A stretch of 31,893 nucleotides of DNA from Irineochytrium annulatum (taxonomy: Eukaryota > Chytridiomycota > Chytridiomycetes > Chytridiales > Chytridiaceae). The notes beneath the pieces are model-generated. The model saw only the letters and a program-made list of their open reading frames with translations, did no database searches and was not told where the DNA came from. Position 1 is the stretch's first letter. Each line of letters begins with the position of its first letter. The position numbers were made by a program, and so were the translations under genes. The stretch covers positions 1 through 31,893 of the forward strand of contig JADGJL010000208.1 of assembly GCA_027600665.1 (NCBI GenBank). Direction: 5' to 3'. This document shows, piece by piece, positions 9,395 through 21,106 of this stretch.

Positions 9395-12300
9395 TTAAAC
9401 AATCTCGCTGATCATTGCTACTTCAGCATTGTCCCCAATGGAGCTGAAATACCGCACCAGCTGCTGCCGAATTTTCTGCATCTCTTCGCCCGCATCCTTA
9501 TTCACTAGTGAGCGCACTCTGTAAGTAGCTGCCTGCAACCTATACCGATGGCATTCTGGCCACCAGAATAGTTTCATCCGTTCTGATAGGACGATAGTCA
9601 TCAGACGCAAAAACCTGTCACTGTTGTTTTCGATGAGGGACTCGATAGCTTGCGATGTCCTCTTAACGAAAGCTCTGGCGGGGTTCTTCCGACTGGCTAA
9701 ATGCGTGTATGCCCTCAGGGTCTGTAGAAGCGCCTTGACCACAGCAACATGCTCGTTGGACCAATCGGGGAACGCCCCGGCATTAGCACAGCGAAGTGTG
9801 ACAACTTCCAAAACCAGGGGGAGAACAGTAAGAGATGCCAACGTTTGCGCCTTTTTCTATTGTGGCGTGCATAAAGTCACTTTGGAGCCAAATAAAGTTC
9901 CGTACCTGATAATCGACAAGTAGACTGAGATGGTGTTTGATCAAAAACAATGATTCTATCGCTTTCTTGCACCAGCGTGGCATTAATTCTGGACTCTTTG
10001 CTGTGAAATGCATGAAGAACACCTCAAGTTGCAATCTGACGCACAACACATAAGTTTGCCTCACGCCGCTGGTGGTGTCCACGTCCTACGAGCGTTAGCA
10101 CTTGCTCGTATAATTATACGCTTTACCTGTTTGGAAACCCCTAGGAAAGGCGCGTACTTTGTATATACCTGCTCGGCCTCAGAAAAGGATCCATCGATTA
10201 ACAAAATAGCTGCGCTATAAAGGTTTGACTCGGCGTAAACGCATTCGCCAATATCAATCTCCGTATATGCATCGAGTATGTTTTTTATGATGCGCCGGAA
10301 AACCGTGTAGTCTCCGACCACTCGGGATGTGAAAAACAGACTTTGTCTGCAGTTCCGACCATACTCCATAATGTCCCGATTTAGCAGCGGATCAATCTCC
10401 GCCGTTATCCCAACCCAACGGTGCGCGTACTCCCACCGGCATTCGCAGTTGCCCAAGACGGCAAGGCCCAGACATAGCCCGCTATACATTGCCAGTGAGA
10501 ACGAATCAAGCTTCCCAGCCTCCTCGGTGTTAAAATGAATTACAGTTTGCCGGCGTGACAGCATCTTGCTAAAGAGCGGCAGATCAAAATAAAATACAAG
10601 ATTTAAATGTGCTGTGACGCACGCCTGGGTAACCTTGAAATTTGGTCCGACGATGGGGCAGAGCATAGCACGAATGAGAAAGAGCAGCACCGCTTCCAAC
10701 CCGTTTCTTGTCGCAAGCGCGATATGCGCGTTCGTACTAACAACGTTCAGAATGTCATCGCCTGCGCGAAGCACGGCCTCCAGCTTAGAGCCATCAGCCA
10801 CCTGCCCGCGCCTGTTTGCGTTCGTGCCGAGCTCTTTCAAAAACTCAGGGAAGAGCTCGTTTAATGTTCGGTATAGCAATGGTTGTCTTTTGACGTCGGA
10901 CGTGGATGATATTTTCAGAAATCGCAAAAACAGCTTCAAAATCAGCCGCAGAGTTTTTCCGGTGCCGTCTTTCACTAAGGGGAACTTGAAACCAAGGCGC
11001 GTAAAGCACTTCTGCAAAACCTCGAATATTGTCAACGGATCTCTAAAAAGCATTATTAAAGAAATTTGAGCTCGATCTGTACTGACCCTGCCTGCATGTA
11101 AAGGTGTACAAGATGCATTGACTCGTGTAACTCCTCAGAAAGACTCAATTTTCTGGGCACCTGTGACTCTTCAAGCAAGCGATAGTACTCGAAGCCCTGA
11201 AGTATACGCATGAGCATAACAAGCCGATATATCTCCAACCCACCTCATCAGCGCGGTATAGCTCCGCCGCAATAATAAAGGCTGCTTTCAAATATTTTTG
11301 CTTCCGCTCGGTCTCACCTGGCACTTTCATCAAGTGATGCAGAAGCGATGTGATAATCCTCCCCTCATTCTTCCCGCTCAAAACAGTCTCGTAGAAAATT
11401 ACAAACTGCATGTGGACAGTCTCCAGCCACGACGGCGTCGAACTTTTTAGGATGGCTTGTTGAATCAAGAAATGTGAGAAGGAGCAAATTTCGTCAGACA
11501 TGATGATAAAGTGGAAGGTGTCCTCGGTCTCAATAAGCTCACGAATGTAGTCAACAGTCACGTCCGCTTGCTCAAAGGCAACGAGCTGCTTGATGACTTC
11601 AGCGATGATCGAGATCTCAAAGTATTGGCCATGCGAGGCGGCAACTCGTAGAACAACTTGAAGGTTCGGGCAGAGTCGGTCTACCCTGAGCGTAATATTA
11701 GGGGGTGTGGACAAATAATTTATCTTAACTGTGCCATCACTGCCGACGTTGAGTCCAAGGGTATGTTTAAACTTTCAAAGATCGACCCGCTCCTTTTTCT
11801 GCTTGCTAGCGACAAGATGTCTGCACGGACGGCTTGACAGATAGTATTTGCGACCATTGGGTTTCCTTGCCCGCATTCAAAAATCTTTTCTAATATAATA
11901 TCTGGTATGGGTATTGGAGAGTCCATTAACTGGCTCTTGATGAGTTCAGTCGTGCTGTCTTGATCCAAGAACTTCAGCTCGAAAACCTTGGCAGCTGACA
12001 ACAAATTCGCGAACCCCGGTTTCATGGAGGCTTTTAACTCCTATGAACGTCAGAAATTAGCGACTGGCAGCAGTATTTTTTTTTTCCAATTACCTCCTCT
12101 GGCCGAGACAAGCAAATAATAAGTGCTGCTGGGCATTTCGCCATAAATTGCAGAACAATGTCGAACGTCGTCGAGTCAATCCATTGCAGATCCTCGAGAA
12201 TCAGTACCATTTTTGTGTGGAGAACGGAAGTCAGTGTATTTATGGCGTTCGCGATCGTCGCGGCGATGATCGTATTAAGCTCTGGGCCAAGATCCGACTT

Positions 12301-14653
12301 TGCGCTCACGATATCGCCATCTTCCTCTAATTCTATAAGAGCAGGCATCACTTTGCACAGTAGCCGAATGCGCTCTTTGGACACTCCTAGCGCATGCAAA
12401 ATCTTTGATAGTCCACGGTGCTCGGTTGTGGACAATCTGGTCGACGTGCTTATAGCTAGCGACGAGCTGAGAGAGACCGCAGAATTACATTTTGTTGGTG
12501 CGCTCCACAGTTTTCGTTGACTGGCGAGCAATTTTACCGAGCATTCCACTTTACTTGGCTGGGAAGCTGTTAACTTCCCATCCTCTAATAATTCCAAAAG
12601 CTGCCTTCCAGTTGAGGTAAGGATTTGTTCAAGGTTGTGATAGTAGAAGTTCTGCATAACGTCAATCCCATACGCGGTTCTGAAAACGTAGAAAGTTAAT
12701 ACACAGGCCATCTCTTCATAGTCATACCCGACAACAATATCCCGGCACTTCACCTCAAGCGCGCTCTTCAACCACCCAGACAAAGCGGTCTTCCCCGATC
12801 CCGATCGTCCAAGCACCACCAGGCGGACCGTTTCCCCGGCAATCCATTTCTCAACCTGCTCCAGCATCGACGACATCTCGCGGTCCCGGCCAAAAAGCCT
12901 TCGCGGCGTGTCCCCGCGAGCCTTGCCTTTTTCGACGTCCTTAAATTGTGTGATGCGTTTCTTGACGAGATAAAGATCTTCACGGGCGCATCCGAGCCCT
13001 TAAAATGCACCTCTGGCAGCGCCTCAAAGGTGAAGTCGTGCGAGGACTTGGCATACGTAGGCTCGTCGCAAACCACGCGTCCGGCGGAGTGAGGGTGTGT
13101 CATGATTCGGGCAGCAAGATTCACGGCCGCGCCCATGCATGTGCTGTCGGACCGGTTTTCGTTGCCGACGATGCCGTAGAACCTTTGTCAATTGCGTAAT
13201 AATTTAGGCGCGAAAGTCCAAAGGCAAGGGCTTACACTCTCCCAGACGTGACGCCAATGGAGAAACCCGGCCCCATCAGCATCCTCAGCTTTGCGCATAT
13301 CTCCCAGGCGGCCAAGCACGCAACCTTTTCCTCGCCCTTCTCATGGGCGAAACCGGCCAGACCAAAGACAATCAGAGCTGAGGTAGCCTTGTCATCGCAC
13401 GCGAACTGGCGTAGGCACCCATCCAGTCTGCGCAGGGTCTCCATTATGATGCCAAACACCGCCTGAGCCATTGAGAGCTTCTGCGGGTCATCCATGTTGT
13501 CGACGGAGAGAGCAGAAAACCGAATGAAGACGATCGAGACGTTGCGCAGCTGGCCGACGTCCAAGTCCATGTTCCGCTGCCGGTTTGTAAGAATGCTGGC
13601 GCGGCCATCGACTGCGCTACCACGTTTACTGATTGTCTGCGGCTCCCGGATGGAGTGCCAGTTGACAGCAGCCTTTGATATACGCGCCGCAAGGGATTCC
13701 TCCAGAAACGGCAGCAAACCTGCGTCAATGTTGGTGTCGCCGTCTTCAAAGTCGCCAAGTTCACCCTCAGATGATGCTGCGGGCGGGCCGGTGGCGCTAG
13801 AGTACGTCGATGGCGAGCCACGCAGCTCTCGCGATAACGCACAAAGATCTGTCTTATCCGAGATCACCACAACCTCCGCCGTTCGGATTGAACTTGCACC
13901 GAGACTTTTATCAAGATGCTTCTCCAGGAGAGCGAACGCGCGGGCCGGCATTGCAACCTCCCCGCTCTTGGCGTTGTTCAGCAACTCGCCTGCCTCGACC
14001 ACGGCATTCCCCGCGATGAAAAACTCCCGCCGCGGTCTCTGACCTTGCTCGATGCCATCGCTACCGACGTAAACCTGCAGCATCGAGCCGATGCCGATAC
14101 CGATGTGAATCTTGAGCGTGTGGATGTGGTCAGCTTCGTTTGCGCTGCTGGCGAGAGGGTCTGCGCGCAGGATGACGGTCGTGTTCCGCATGGCGTTCAG
14201 GAGGTCGAGGCTGCACAGAGTCGCCTTCATCAACTCTGCTGTTTGATCGCAGCCTTTTGTGCTGATCCAGCGTGTCAGTCCCTGCGGCCGAATACAAACA
14301 CACTCACCCCCAGCTGGCCAGCACAGCATCGCCAGCGAACTTGATAATGCTCCCGCCCCATTTGTGGACGTGCTCGATGATGGTGACGAAGGACGGGTTG
14401 AGCACGTCCCGCACTCGCGCCCCGCCCGCGGTCGCGTCCAAATTTGTAAGAAACGTTGTTATCTTTGTATATCCTGCAGACGAACCGTCAGCGATCGGAC
14501 CCGCGGTCGGGAACAACCCCACTTACCCGAGATATCGATCATGGCCACCACCGCCCCGTCGACCGCCGTAACCGCAGGGCACGCGCGCTCGAGCCCCCCC
14601 GGCACCCTCGCGAGCTCTCGGACCGCCTGTGGCACCAGCTGCAATGGGATCAT
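9395..14653 (-). pseudogene. Gene B: sAC-like paralogue with a frameshift, probable pseudogene
   Basis: Same architecture as A on the minus strand. Exons in descending coordinates are 14653-14527, 14473-14308, 14261-13236, 13182-12728, 12679-12094, 12040-11730, 11685-11244, 11196-11087, 11042-10127, 10085-9906, 9856-9395, totalling 4781 nt, one base short of a multiple of three. C1 keeps IDISGYTK and KFAGDAVL; C2 keeps STCMGAAVNLAARIM; Walker A is GRSGSGKT and Walker B MVLILED. The break is at about 12970-12975, just after KIF at the end of C2. The original frame then runs out of register, while the next frame gives the expected LVKKR...RRLFGRD and continues into the ATPase. Everything else is intact, so the loss is recent, or the missing base is a sequencing error. 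B lacks the intron that splits KWG-GSIIK in A and E. Confidence 0.8.
12965..12978 (-). other. Single-base frameshift in gene B between C2 and the ATPase
   Basis: A and D read Lys-Ile-Phe-(Gln/His)-Leu-(Ala)-Lys-Lys here. B reads aag atc ttt and then lacks one base before at-ctc-gtc-aag-aaa. The exon is 455 nt in B against 456 in A and 459 in D, and total coding length is short by one. No GT-AG pair nearby can restore the frame. Confidence 0.8.
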
Positions 14654-14790
14654 TGTCGAGGCTCACTGAGAAGGACGCCCGTGCGGGTGCTGACGGAAAT
14701 CCCGCTACGGATTGCCAGGGATGGTCGGCCCCTTGACGCGATCCCGATTGCCCATTGCAAATCTCTCTCTCTGCCACCGCCAGTCCACTG
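14654..14790 (-). promoter_or_regulatory. 5' flank of gene B, homologous to that of gene D
   Basis: Read on the minus strand, this segment aligns with the sequence just upstream of D. The two share a run around TCAAGGGGCCGACCATCC (14719-14737 here, 21025-21043 in D) and CTTCTCAGTGAGCCT directly before the ATG. D carries about 14 extra bases 5' of the shared run. Conservation right up to the ATG implies a duplicated promoter or 5' UTR, or a conversion tract. No TATA box is evident. Confidence 0.65.
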
Positions 14791-15611
14791 AAGACGGCCC
14801 TGAAAACGACTCTCGAGGGCGGTACAGGCTAGCTCCAGAGCCCGACTCTTACCGACCGTCGTGTCGTTGACGGCCGAGGAGCCGCAGCGGATTGAGGTCT
14901 CGTATGCGGAGAACGGGGTTGTGTCTTGTTTTCTCCTATACCTCGTTGAACGTTGCAGACGGTGGACCGACATAGGCTGACGACCAGCTGGACGCGCTCG
15001 AGAGTCCGGGCCATCGTGATGGTGCCGCTCTCGGCAAGCCTGACAGCATACTGGAACATCGGCGTCGCTGCGGGGTGTGGACAGATGGTCATCACGTTCG
15101 TGATCTTGTCGGAGTGGATGACGGCATCCTTAAGGATGGTCTGTTGAGGTACAATACCGCAAACATACATGCATGAACCAGCGTTCGAGCCGTAGCTGGG
15201 ACACTTCGTGGGGCAGGTCGAGATCTGCGGAAAAATCTTCTACGGGTTTTCTGTCTATGAGCTATGTGCTTCCTCAGCATAGTCGCGAGACTAGGCGACG
15301 GTAGCGGGCATTTGTCGGCACGGCCATCCTTTGAACGAACCGACGAATTCGCCGTTGTTAAATTGCTTCGAAACGTGACGGGTGGGCAACCGAACCGCAA
15401 CGTAAGCACCAGCATCAACTCGTTACGTCCAGGCAGCTGCGGGAGTGGCCACTACGACTCAGGACAAGCACGCGGTATGAGACCTGCAGCTTGCTGAGGA
15501 GGTAAACCGTTGTTGCGAATTGATGATCATTCATGATCACTACAAACTGCAAAACTGCAAAACAAAGAGAACGCTGCCACCTACGAAGTTCCCCAACAGG
15601 ATTGAATTATT

Positions 15612-15617
15612 TTTATT
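15612..15617 (-). terminator. Polyadenylation signal of gene C (AATAAA on the minus strand)
   Basis: TTTATT on the plus strand reads AATAAA on the minus strand, 57 nt past the stop codon of C at 15674. Position and sequence fit a canonical polyadenylation signal. Confidence 0.55.
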
Positions 15618-15673
15618 GGGTTTCGACCCATTCAACGCACATAAACTGAAATGAGGTTCTCGTGGATGGGCCA

Positions 15674-18600
15674 CTACGCATCGAGCCATTGTAAATATAT
15701 GGAGGATTTGAGGTCTTGAAGAAGCTCCCTTGACACCACTTTATGCCGTGTCCTCTCACTCGCCAAATGCGAATATTTCGCAATAAAACCGTAATAGAAG
15801 GCTTTGAGTGCGAGAATGTTGTCGAGCTCCAATCGCCGCTTGCAGGTAAGCTTCGCCTTTGCCACCTTGACCGCCTTCTTCGTAACGCCTGCTAGCACAA
15901 GATTGCATATCTGGAATAGCTCTGCCGTCCAAAAGCAAAAGACATCGAGGCACTTCGCCGCTATAGCCTTAGCATATCTGAACAGCCTGGCTGTCAGAGC
16001 CCTCAGACGTGTCACATCTTCGGCTTTCCACGAGCTAGGCATGCAGGCGTCGGAGCTGATGGCGGAAAATGGAGCGCCAGAGCGGGATTGATCTGCCATA
16101 AGTATGATAACATACACGGTAGACTGTACGACGTGCATGACGACACCGCCACGGTCTATAGCGTCAACTGCGGGTAATACTGCAATGCAATCCTCAAGAT
16201 GCGCAAGTGCTGCCGTGGAATTGCCATCCAGAAGCTCCACCCAAGCCTTCAGACCGTCCCCTGCGCCGTACGAAGACTTTAATAATTGAGCTATCGGCTC
16301 GGTTGCCTCGAAAATGGGTCTCCATTCGCTGATTGCGCGCGCGTCTCCAGCTACTAAGGCGGCTCGATAAAATCCATATGAAATGTGAAAGGTGAACACT
16401 GGGTCATCCTTAATTGTCTCAGTGGCTTCATACATGGACCGCACCGTCGTTTGAATAAAATCATATCGTCCCATTTGGAAACTTTGAGAGCAAAGATATC
16501 CCATTGCGTAATGCTGATAGCCAATTTCCGCACGAAGCTTGGCAATATCAAAGAATTTCAAGATAAGCGGTATCGTTTCCGGAAATTTCGTTGAGAAGAA
16601 CATGTTGGTTGCCTTGATGAAGAGATTACTGGGATCCTTTATAACGTCGTCAATCTCGTTTGCCGCCTTGTGGAAGAAGGAACGGACGTTGCGTGCGTAG
16701 TATAGACTGTAGTACGCCAACTTGTACAAAACGTAGCAGCTAAGGGGGTTTCTGTTAACGAACACATTATATTCGGTTACCATTCAGCCGGACTTCCGTT
16801 ATTGCTCAGTACAACATTGAGGTACCGAAGCAACAGGTAGCCAATTTCATCACCACTATAGTTAGGATCTGTCGACAAAGCGTCGGCCATGCCTCTCAAA
16901 ACAGATTTTTCCACTCGGACATTCTCCACGTGCACCGCACTATGAAACGCCTTTTCAACTGCGGGCTTTACGCGTCGTTGACTTTTAATTATTTGGAAAC
17001 GCAGTATCCAATTGAAAAAAGCTCGAGATTTCATCATTCGCAGCGATTTCTCCATTGCCTTTGCCGAGGAGGGCCATGGTGCAACAGATAAGTAGCTTAG
17101 AGCTGCAATTCCAGCTTCCTTTTCCTTCGGGTACCGTTTGATCACGCTATAGCCTTTGCACATGAGTGCAAACCACTGCGCCTTCCGCAACGGCGTGATA
17201 GAGTTTGTTATCCGATTCAACGTTGTCGAGTTGCTCTCGGCAACAAACTGAACAAGAGATTCAAGAACACGAACACCCTCCACACACTGGCATTTCCCAA
17301 TCAACAAAATGCTTGAAAAAATTGATAAGCAATGTAACCCGTGCGTTTCTGTACGTACCCGAGCTCCTCCTTGTACTGAATCAATTTATCGACGTCGTTA
17401 GCCCTGGAGAAGTGGTATTCGAGACTTGGGAGAAGCAGTTCCCGGTTATCCTCACACATTAGGCTTTCATGCGACAGTCCGACGGACTGGTGAGCAGCTA
17501 ATCTCTCGCCAAAAGAAATTGACTCATAGATTGCAGTCATAATCCCAATGTGGCGAAATGAACAGCTAATACCATTTAGAACAGTTCCATGAGCTGAGTT
17601 AGTCTTCTGGCTGTCGTTGATGTCGGGATACACGAGAAAATTGGACTCGTCCTTTTCTTTTAGTCGATTGAGTAGGTCCTCTTCGGAAACATCCATATTC
17701 GCTAACTTGAGGACATCCGCAAGAACAAAGTACTGCAGCCTTCATTAAGTTCGAAATTAAGCGCCTAATCTACTGAACCTGTCCCATAATTGACGCCGCC
17801 CTTAAGGCTGCTTTGACGGCATCGTCCAGCCGGTCAAACTGAAACAGAATTGCTGAACTGAGGTTGCCGAACACGACGTCCGCATCTGCAGTTAATGACT
17901 GGCCTGCGGCTGCAGCAAACGTAAGTCTACCAGTCACATCGAGCTCAAAATCTGTTCCAAGCTTAGCTATCAACACTTCCAACGTCATGTCCAGAACCAA
18001 GGGGCTGCGATCGCTTTTTATAATTAGCGCTGAAAAGATGTCAGATCAATTTAAGCCGTTTAATCAACCGTTCAGTAAGGCCGGGTCAACACTTCTAATT
18101 TGTAAGTGAAGCCCTTTCAATCGTCGTTCCTGCACATGGTTAACCCTGTTATGAATAAAATTTCTTACAATCACTAGGAGCGAGTCCTCCTCCAATAACC
18201 CAGTCAGTTTGAAATGCAATGTAAACTTTAAACTGACGATTGAATTGGCAATGAGGCTGCTTGGATCAATCGGCCGCGTCAGGACGAGAACAAAACACTG
18301 CACGCTGTCAATAACTTAAACACGCACACACGCTAACCTCTGGGCAGTACTTCGAAATTTTGTGCAGTATGTCTACTGAGAAAGAGTCGAACCACTGCAC
18401 GTCATCAAAAACGAGACCGCTGAGGAAACCTTAAGAAAGCTGCGGATAATCCTTACAACCATTGACATAAGCAGGTTATTTTTGGCCTGATTGTCTAATG
18501 ATGAGGTCCTCGGTGTGTCCTCAAGCGCAAATGTGGGAGAAACCAGGGACAATAGAGGTGCAAGATCCTCATCGACTCCAGCGGAAACCAAAACCTGCCG

Positions 18601-20956
18601 TATTTTGTTTTCACCCTCTTCCAAAATTCTCCGCTTGTTTGGCTCCATTGACGAATAGCTTGCACGCTTGTTCGGAGCCTGATCATCTTGCATAAAGATA
18701 AAGCTCAAAAGCGGCCCCAGCGCGCAAAAAGGTCGCAGTTGGTTTTTTTCAGAGCCTATGCTACGTCAGCAATTGTCAATTGTAATCTTTTACCTTGAAC
18801 AACGCAAATTGGCAGCATTCTAGCTTTTGCTTTTCCCATCACGAAGCTTGCCAGAAACGATTTTCCCATTCCGCTGGCGGCCTCGACGACACAAAGAGTC
18901 TTTTCTCTCTTTGATTGCCACATCTCGAGCCTCTCCATCAAAATCTTTCTCTCTTCTTCGTACCCGATCATAGGTTGCACATCCGGCAGTTCGGCCAAAG
19001 AATCAGGCCATGGTATACCAAAGATTTGCAGCTCGTTTTCTTTGCCCTTCACCTTGACCAAACCCAAGTCAAGTGTGGTGTTCGTAAGCTTTACGCGTTC
19101 ATTCGTTTGTTCATCAAGAATAAGAACGCCGTGTTTCTTTGATGCGCTCAGCAATCGTGCAGCGGTGATAATAACGTCACCTTTTGTCAAAAGTTAGCTT
19201 TCATAAGTAGTCATAACACCAAACCTAGTAATCCTGGATCACTTCGTATCTCATTGCCGAGAGTGGTGCAAAGGGTTTCACCTGTTGCCACGGATATTGC
19301 CAGCTTCCTCTGTTTCTCGAGAGTAGCTTGAGTTTTTGTCATGAAGTGACTTATGGCCTTTACGCATTGGTCTGCATTATTAATATGGCTGTAACCCTAT
19401 CCATGATGTAAGAAGGATTCGGAGATGACGAGCTGCTCACCGCGAGACCGAAAACGCCTAACATGGTCTGGCCTTTATCATCGACCGCATACTGCTGATA
19501 AACACCGCCGTAAAGTTCGAGAGCTTGGATAAAGCATCTTACAGTCCTTTGCACCACGGACAGATCGAAGGGAAAGAGCAGCGACACGAAGACGATGGAG
19601 ACGGACCGAAACTCAGCGACGGCAATTTTCGACCTGATCGGGCTATGGCGAACTTCACGAGGGCGGATCATTGTGGGGTCAACAAACAGCTTAATGAAAT
19701 CCTCGTCCGCGTCCGGCCACTCATCAGACCTTACTCCGCGGTCGCGCGTAATGAGAAGAGACCGAGAAGGCAGCCGGCGAGCTCAAGATCTGGAGTATCT
19801 GCCGAAGTCGCACCGAATGAGCTCGAAAACAGCGCGGACGTGTTCACAGCGCTCAACACAATGTGCCCCCCATTGAGTTCTTTTGGCTGAATCGAAACTA
19901 TCTTCGAAGCCAGGTCTGGCTTGAGCTGGGAGAACGCATACTGATCAATCCCCATTTCACCTGCCCAGCAGTGTCAATAAGTTTACTTGTAGATCAAATT
20001 TCAGCGTACCCTTGCTTGTACCATCAAGAATGCATCCCAGGGACCGCATACACTCGCCATAGATGCAGTAGTCAAGTCTATGTTGAGGTTCGCCCAAAAT
20101 CACCCGAGACACGTCACCCACTGTGATTGCAAAATGTAGCTGGAGCTTAGTCGGGCCAATCAAGCTTTCCCAATCCGATGTCCGCCGACTGCCATTGCCG
20201 CTGTGGTGTTCACTCCGAAATGCCGATGCACTCTGAAAATCCGCGGCCGCACTCCCTGTCCTATGCGCGCTCTCATACTCCGGGCCGGTCTGACCACGAA
20301 TCAATTCTGCCAACGACAAGTCTAGCGTCATGCTGCCATATCGGCATGCGATGTGAAGTGAGCATGCCAGCGCTCGAGCAACGACCTCCCCGATGGTTTC
20401 ATCCACCCAATTGAAGGAAAAAGTGACCAGCACAGCATCGCCTGTAGTGTACTTCGTCACGGCTACCGTGGCAGGGCCGGAAAGTTTAACTGAACTAACC
20501 GAGAAAACGGACAATATCCCCCTGATAGAGCGCAACGACCCCGATAATCTGTTTCAATGACCTCGTTAGCGAGCCGCATAACTAACGAGCACCCACGTTG
20601 TCCAGAAAAGCGCGCAGAGAATGCGTTATCAATTCCGACGCCACCTTGCCGAGGACCGTCTAACGTTGGATATTAGCTCCTGAAGCGCTAGCGCACAGAT
20701 ACAGCGGCGCATCGACTAGCTCACCAAGCCCGCGGACATCTTCGAGTAGCCGGAGATATCAACCTGCATACAGGCCGTGTCAGTACAAGTGTTCCCATCG
20801 ACGGCACCAAGGAAGGCTGCTCACCATAAGCACCACCATCGGCTCGCGGCGTTCAAACGCCCGACCGGCGAAGAGCTCGGCCAGCACCTCGCGCCGGAGA
20901 GCCGGGTCGGCGGCGACGCGCCGGACGTACGTGGCCGTGTAGCTAAGAACTCGCAT
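15674..20956 (-). CDS. Gene C: highly diverged sAC-like paralogue, likely catalytically dead, possibly a pseudogene
   Basis: Start ATG is at 20956. Exons 20956-20825, 20763-20725, 20659-20597, 20548-20500 and 20441-20010 join cleanly and give C1 with VDISGYSK (metal Asp present) and VRFLGDAVL (second Asp present; Arg where A has Lys87). The next exon starts at 19960. C2 includes SVSIVFV, YAVDDKG and GGDVIITAAR, so the Thr and Asn of STCMG..VNLAAR are replaced by Gly and Ile, leaving only the Arg. The ATPase has Walker A EAASGMGKS (about 18870-18840) and a Walker B-like VFDDVQWFD (about 18410). The C-terminal helical region ends at 15674 and includes an intron of about 41 nt near 16790-16750. 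Junctions in the C1-C2 linker (19700-19800) and within C2 (19300-19460) are not resolved, and the frame breaks near 18415-18425. The structure is real, but whether an intact protein is made is uncertain. It is divergent from gene D. Confidence 0.65.
18415..18425 (-). other. Apparent frameshift before Walker B in gene C
   Basis: The frame encoding VRIIRSFLKVSSA, which aligns with the helix before Walker B in the paralogues, leads into VSFLMTC. The expected GLVFDDVQWFDS lies in another frame that has a stop (TAA) only a few codons upstream. A GTAAGG donor about 37 nt before a CTCAG acceptor exists, but using it gives the wrong phase and deletes the conserved helix. A one-base indel explains the pattern best. 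Confidence 0.55.
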
Positions 20957-21106
20957 CGCGGCCGTGGGATGGAGAGAGGCGTGGAGGTAAACCCGTGTAA
21001 TCGGGATCGCTGGAATAGATCTGAGTCAAGGGGCCGACCATCCATGGCAATCCCAAGCAAGATCGTCGTCAGCTCAAGCGCGACGTCTTCTCAGTGAGCC
21101 TGGACA
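20957..21106. promoter_or_regulatory. 150-bp divergent promoter between genes C (-) and D (+)
   Basis: The ATGs of C (20956, minus) and D (21107, plus) are only 150 bp apart, so both 5' UTRs and core promoters must fit here. The half next to D is homologous to the 5' flank of B; the half next to C is not shared. No TATA box is evident. Co-regulation of C and D is inference. Confidence 0.65.

Larger units (their letters stand above)
14654..15673. other. Intergenic region between B (5' end) and C (3' end)
   Basis: The first 150 bp are the 5' flank of B (separate entry). Beyond that no gene is well supported. A minus-strand open frame at 14829-15170 contains a protein-like stretch around residues 15-70 (for example DAVIHSDKITNVM) of no family I recognise; the overlapping plus-strand frames are equally open. 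A small palindrome, TGATCAT-TC-ATGATCA, lies at 15524-15539. The 3' UTR of C occupies the right end. Confidence 0.5.

Noticed and set aside
13494..14042. Plus-strand open frame of 182 codons
   Set aside because: It is antisense to the C1/C2 exon of gene B, which has clear conserved motifs; the open antisense frame is a by-product of GC-rich codon usage.
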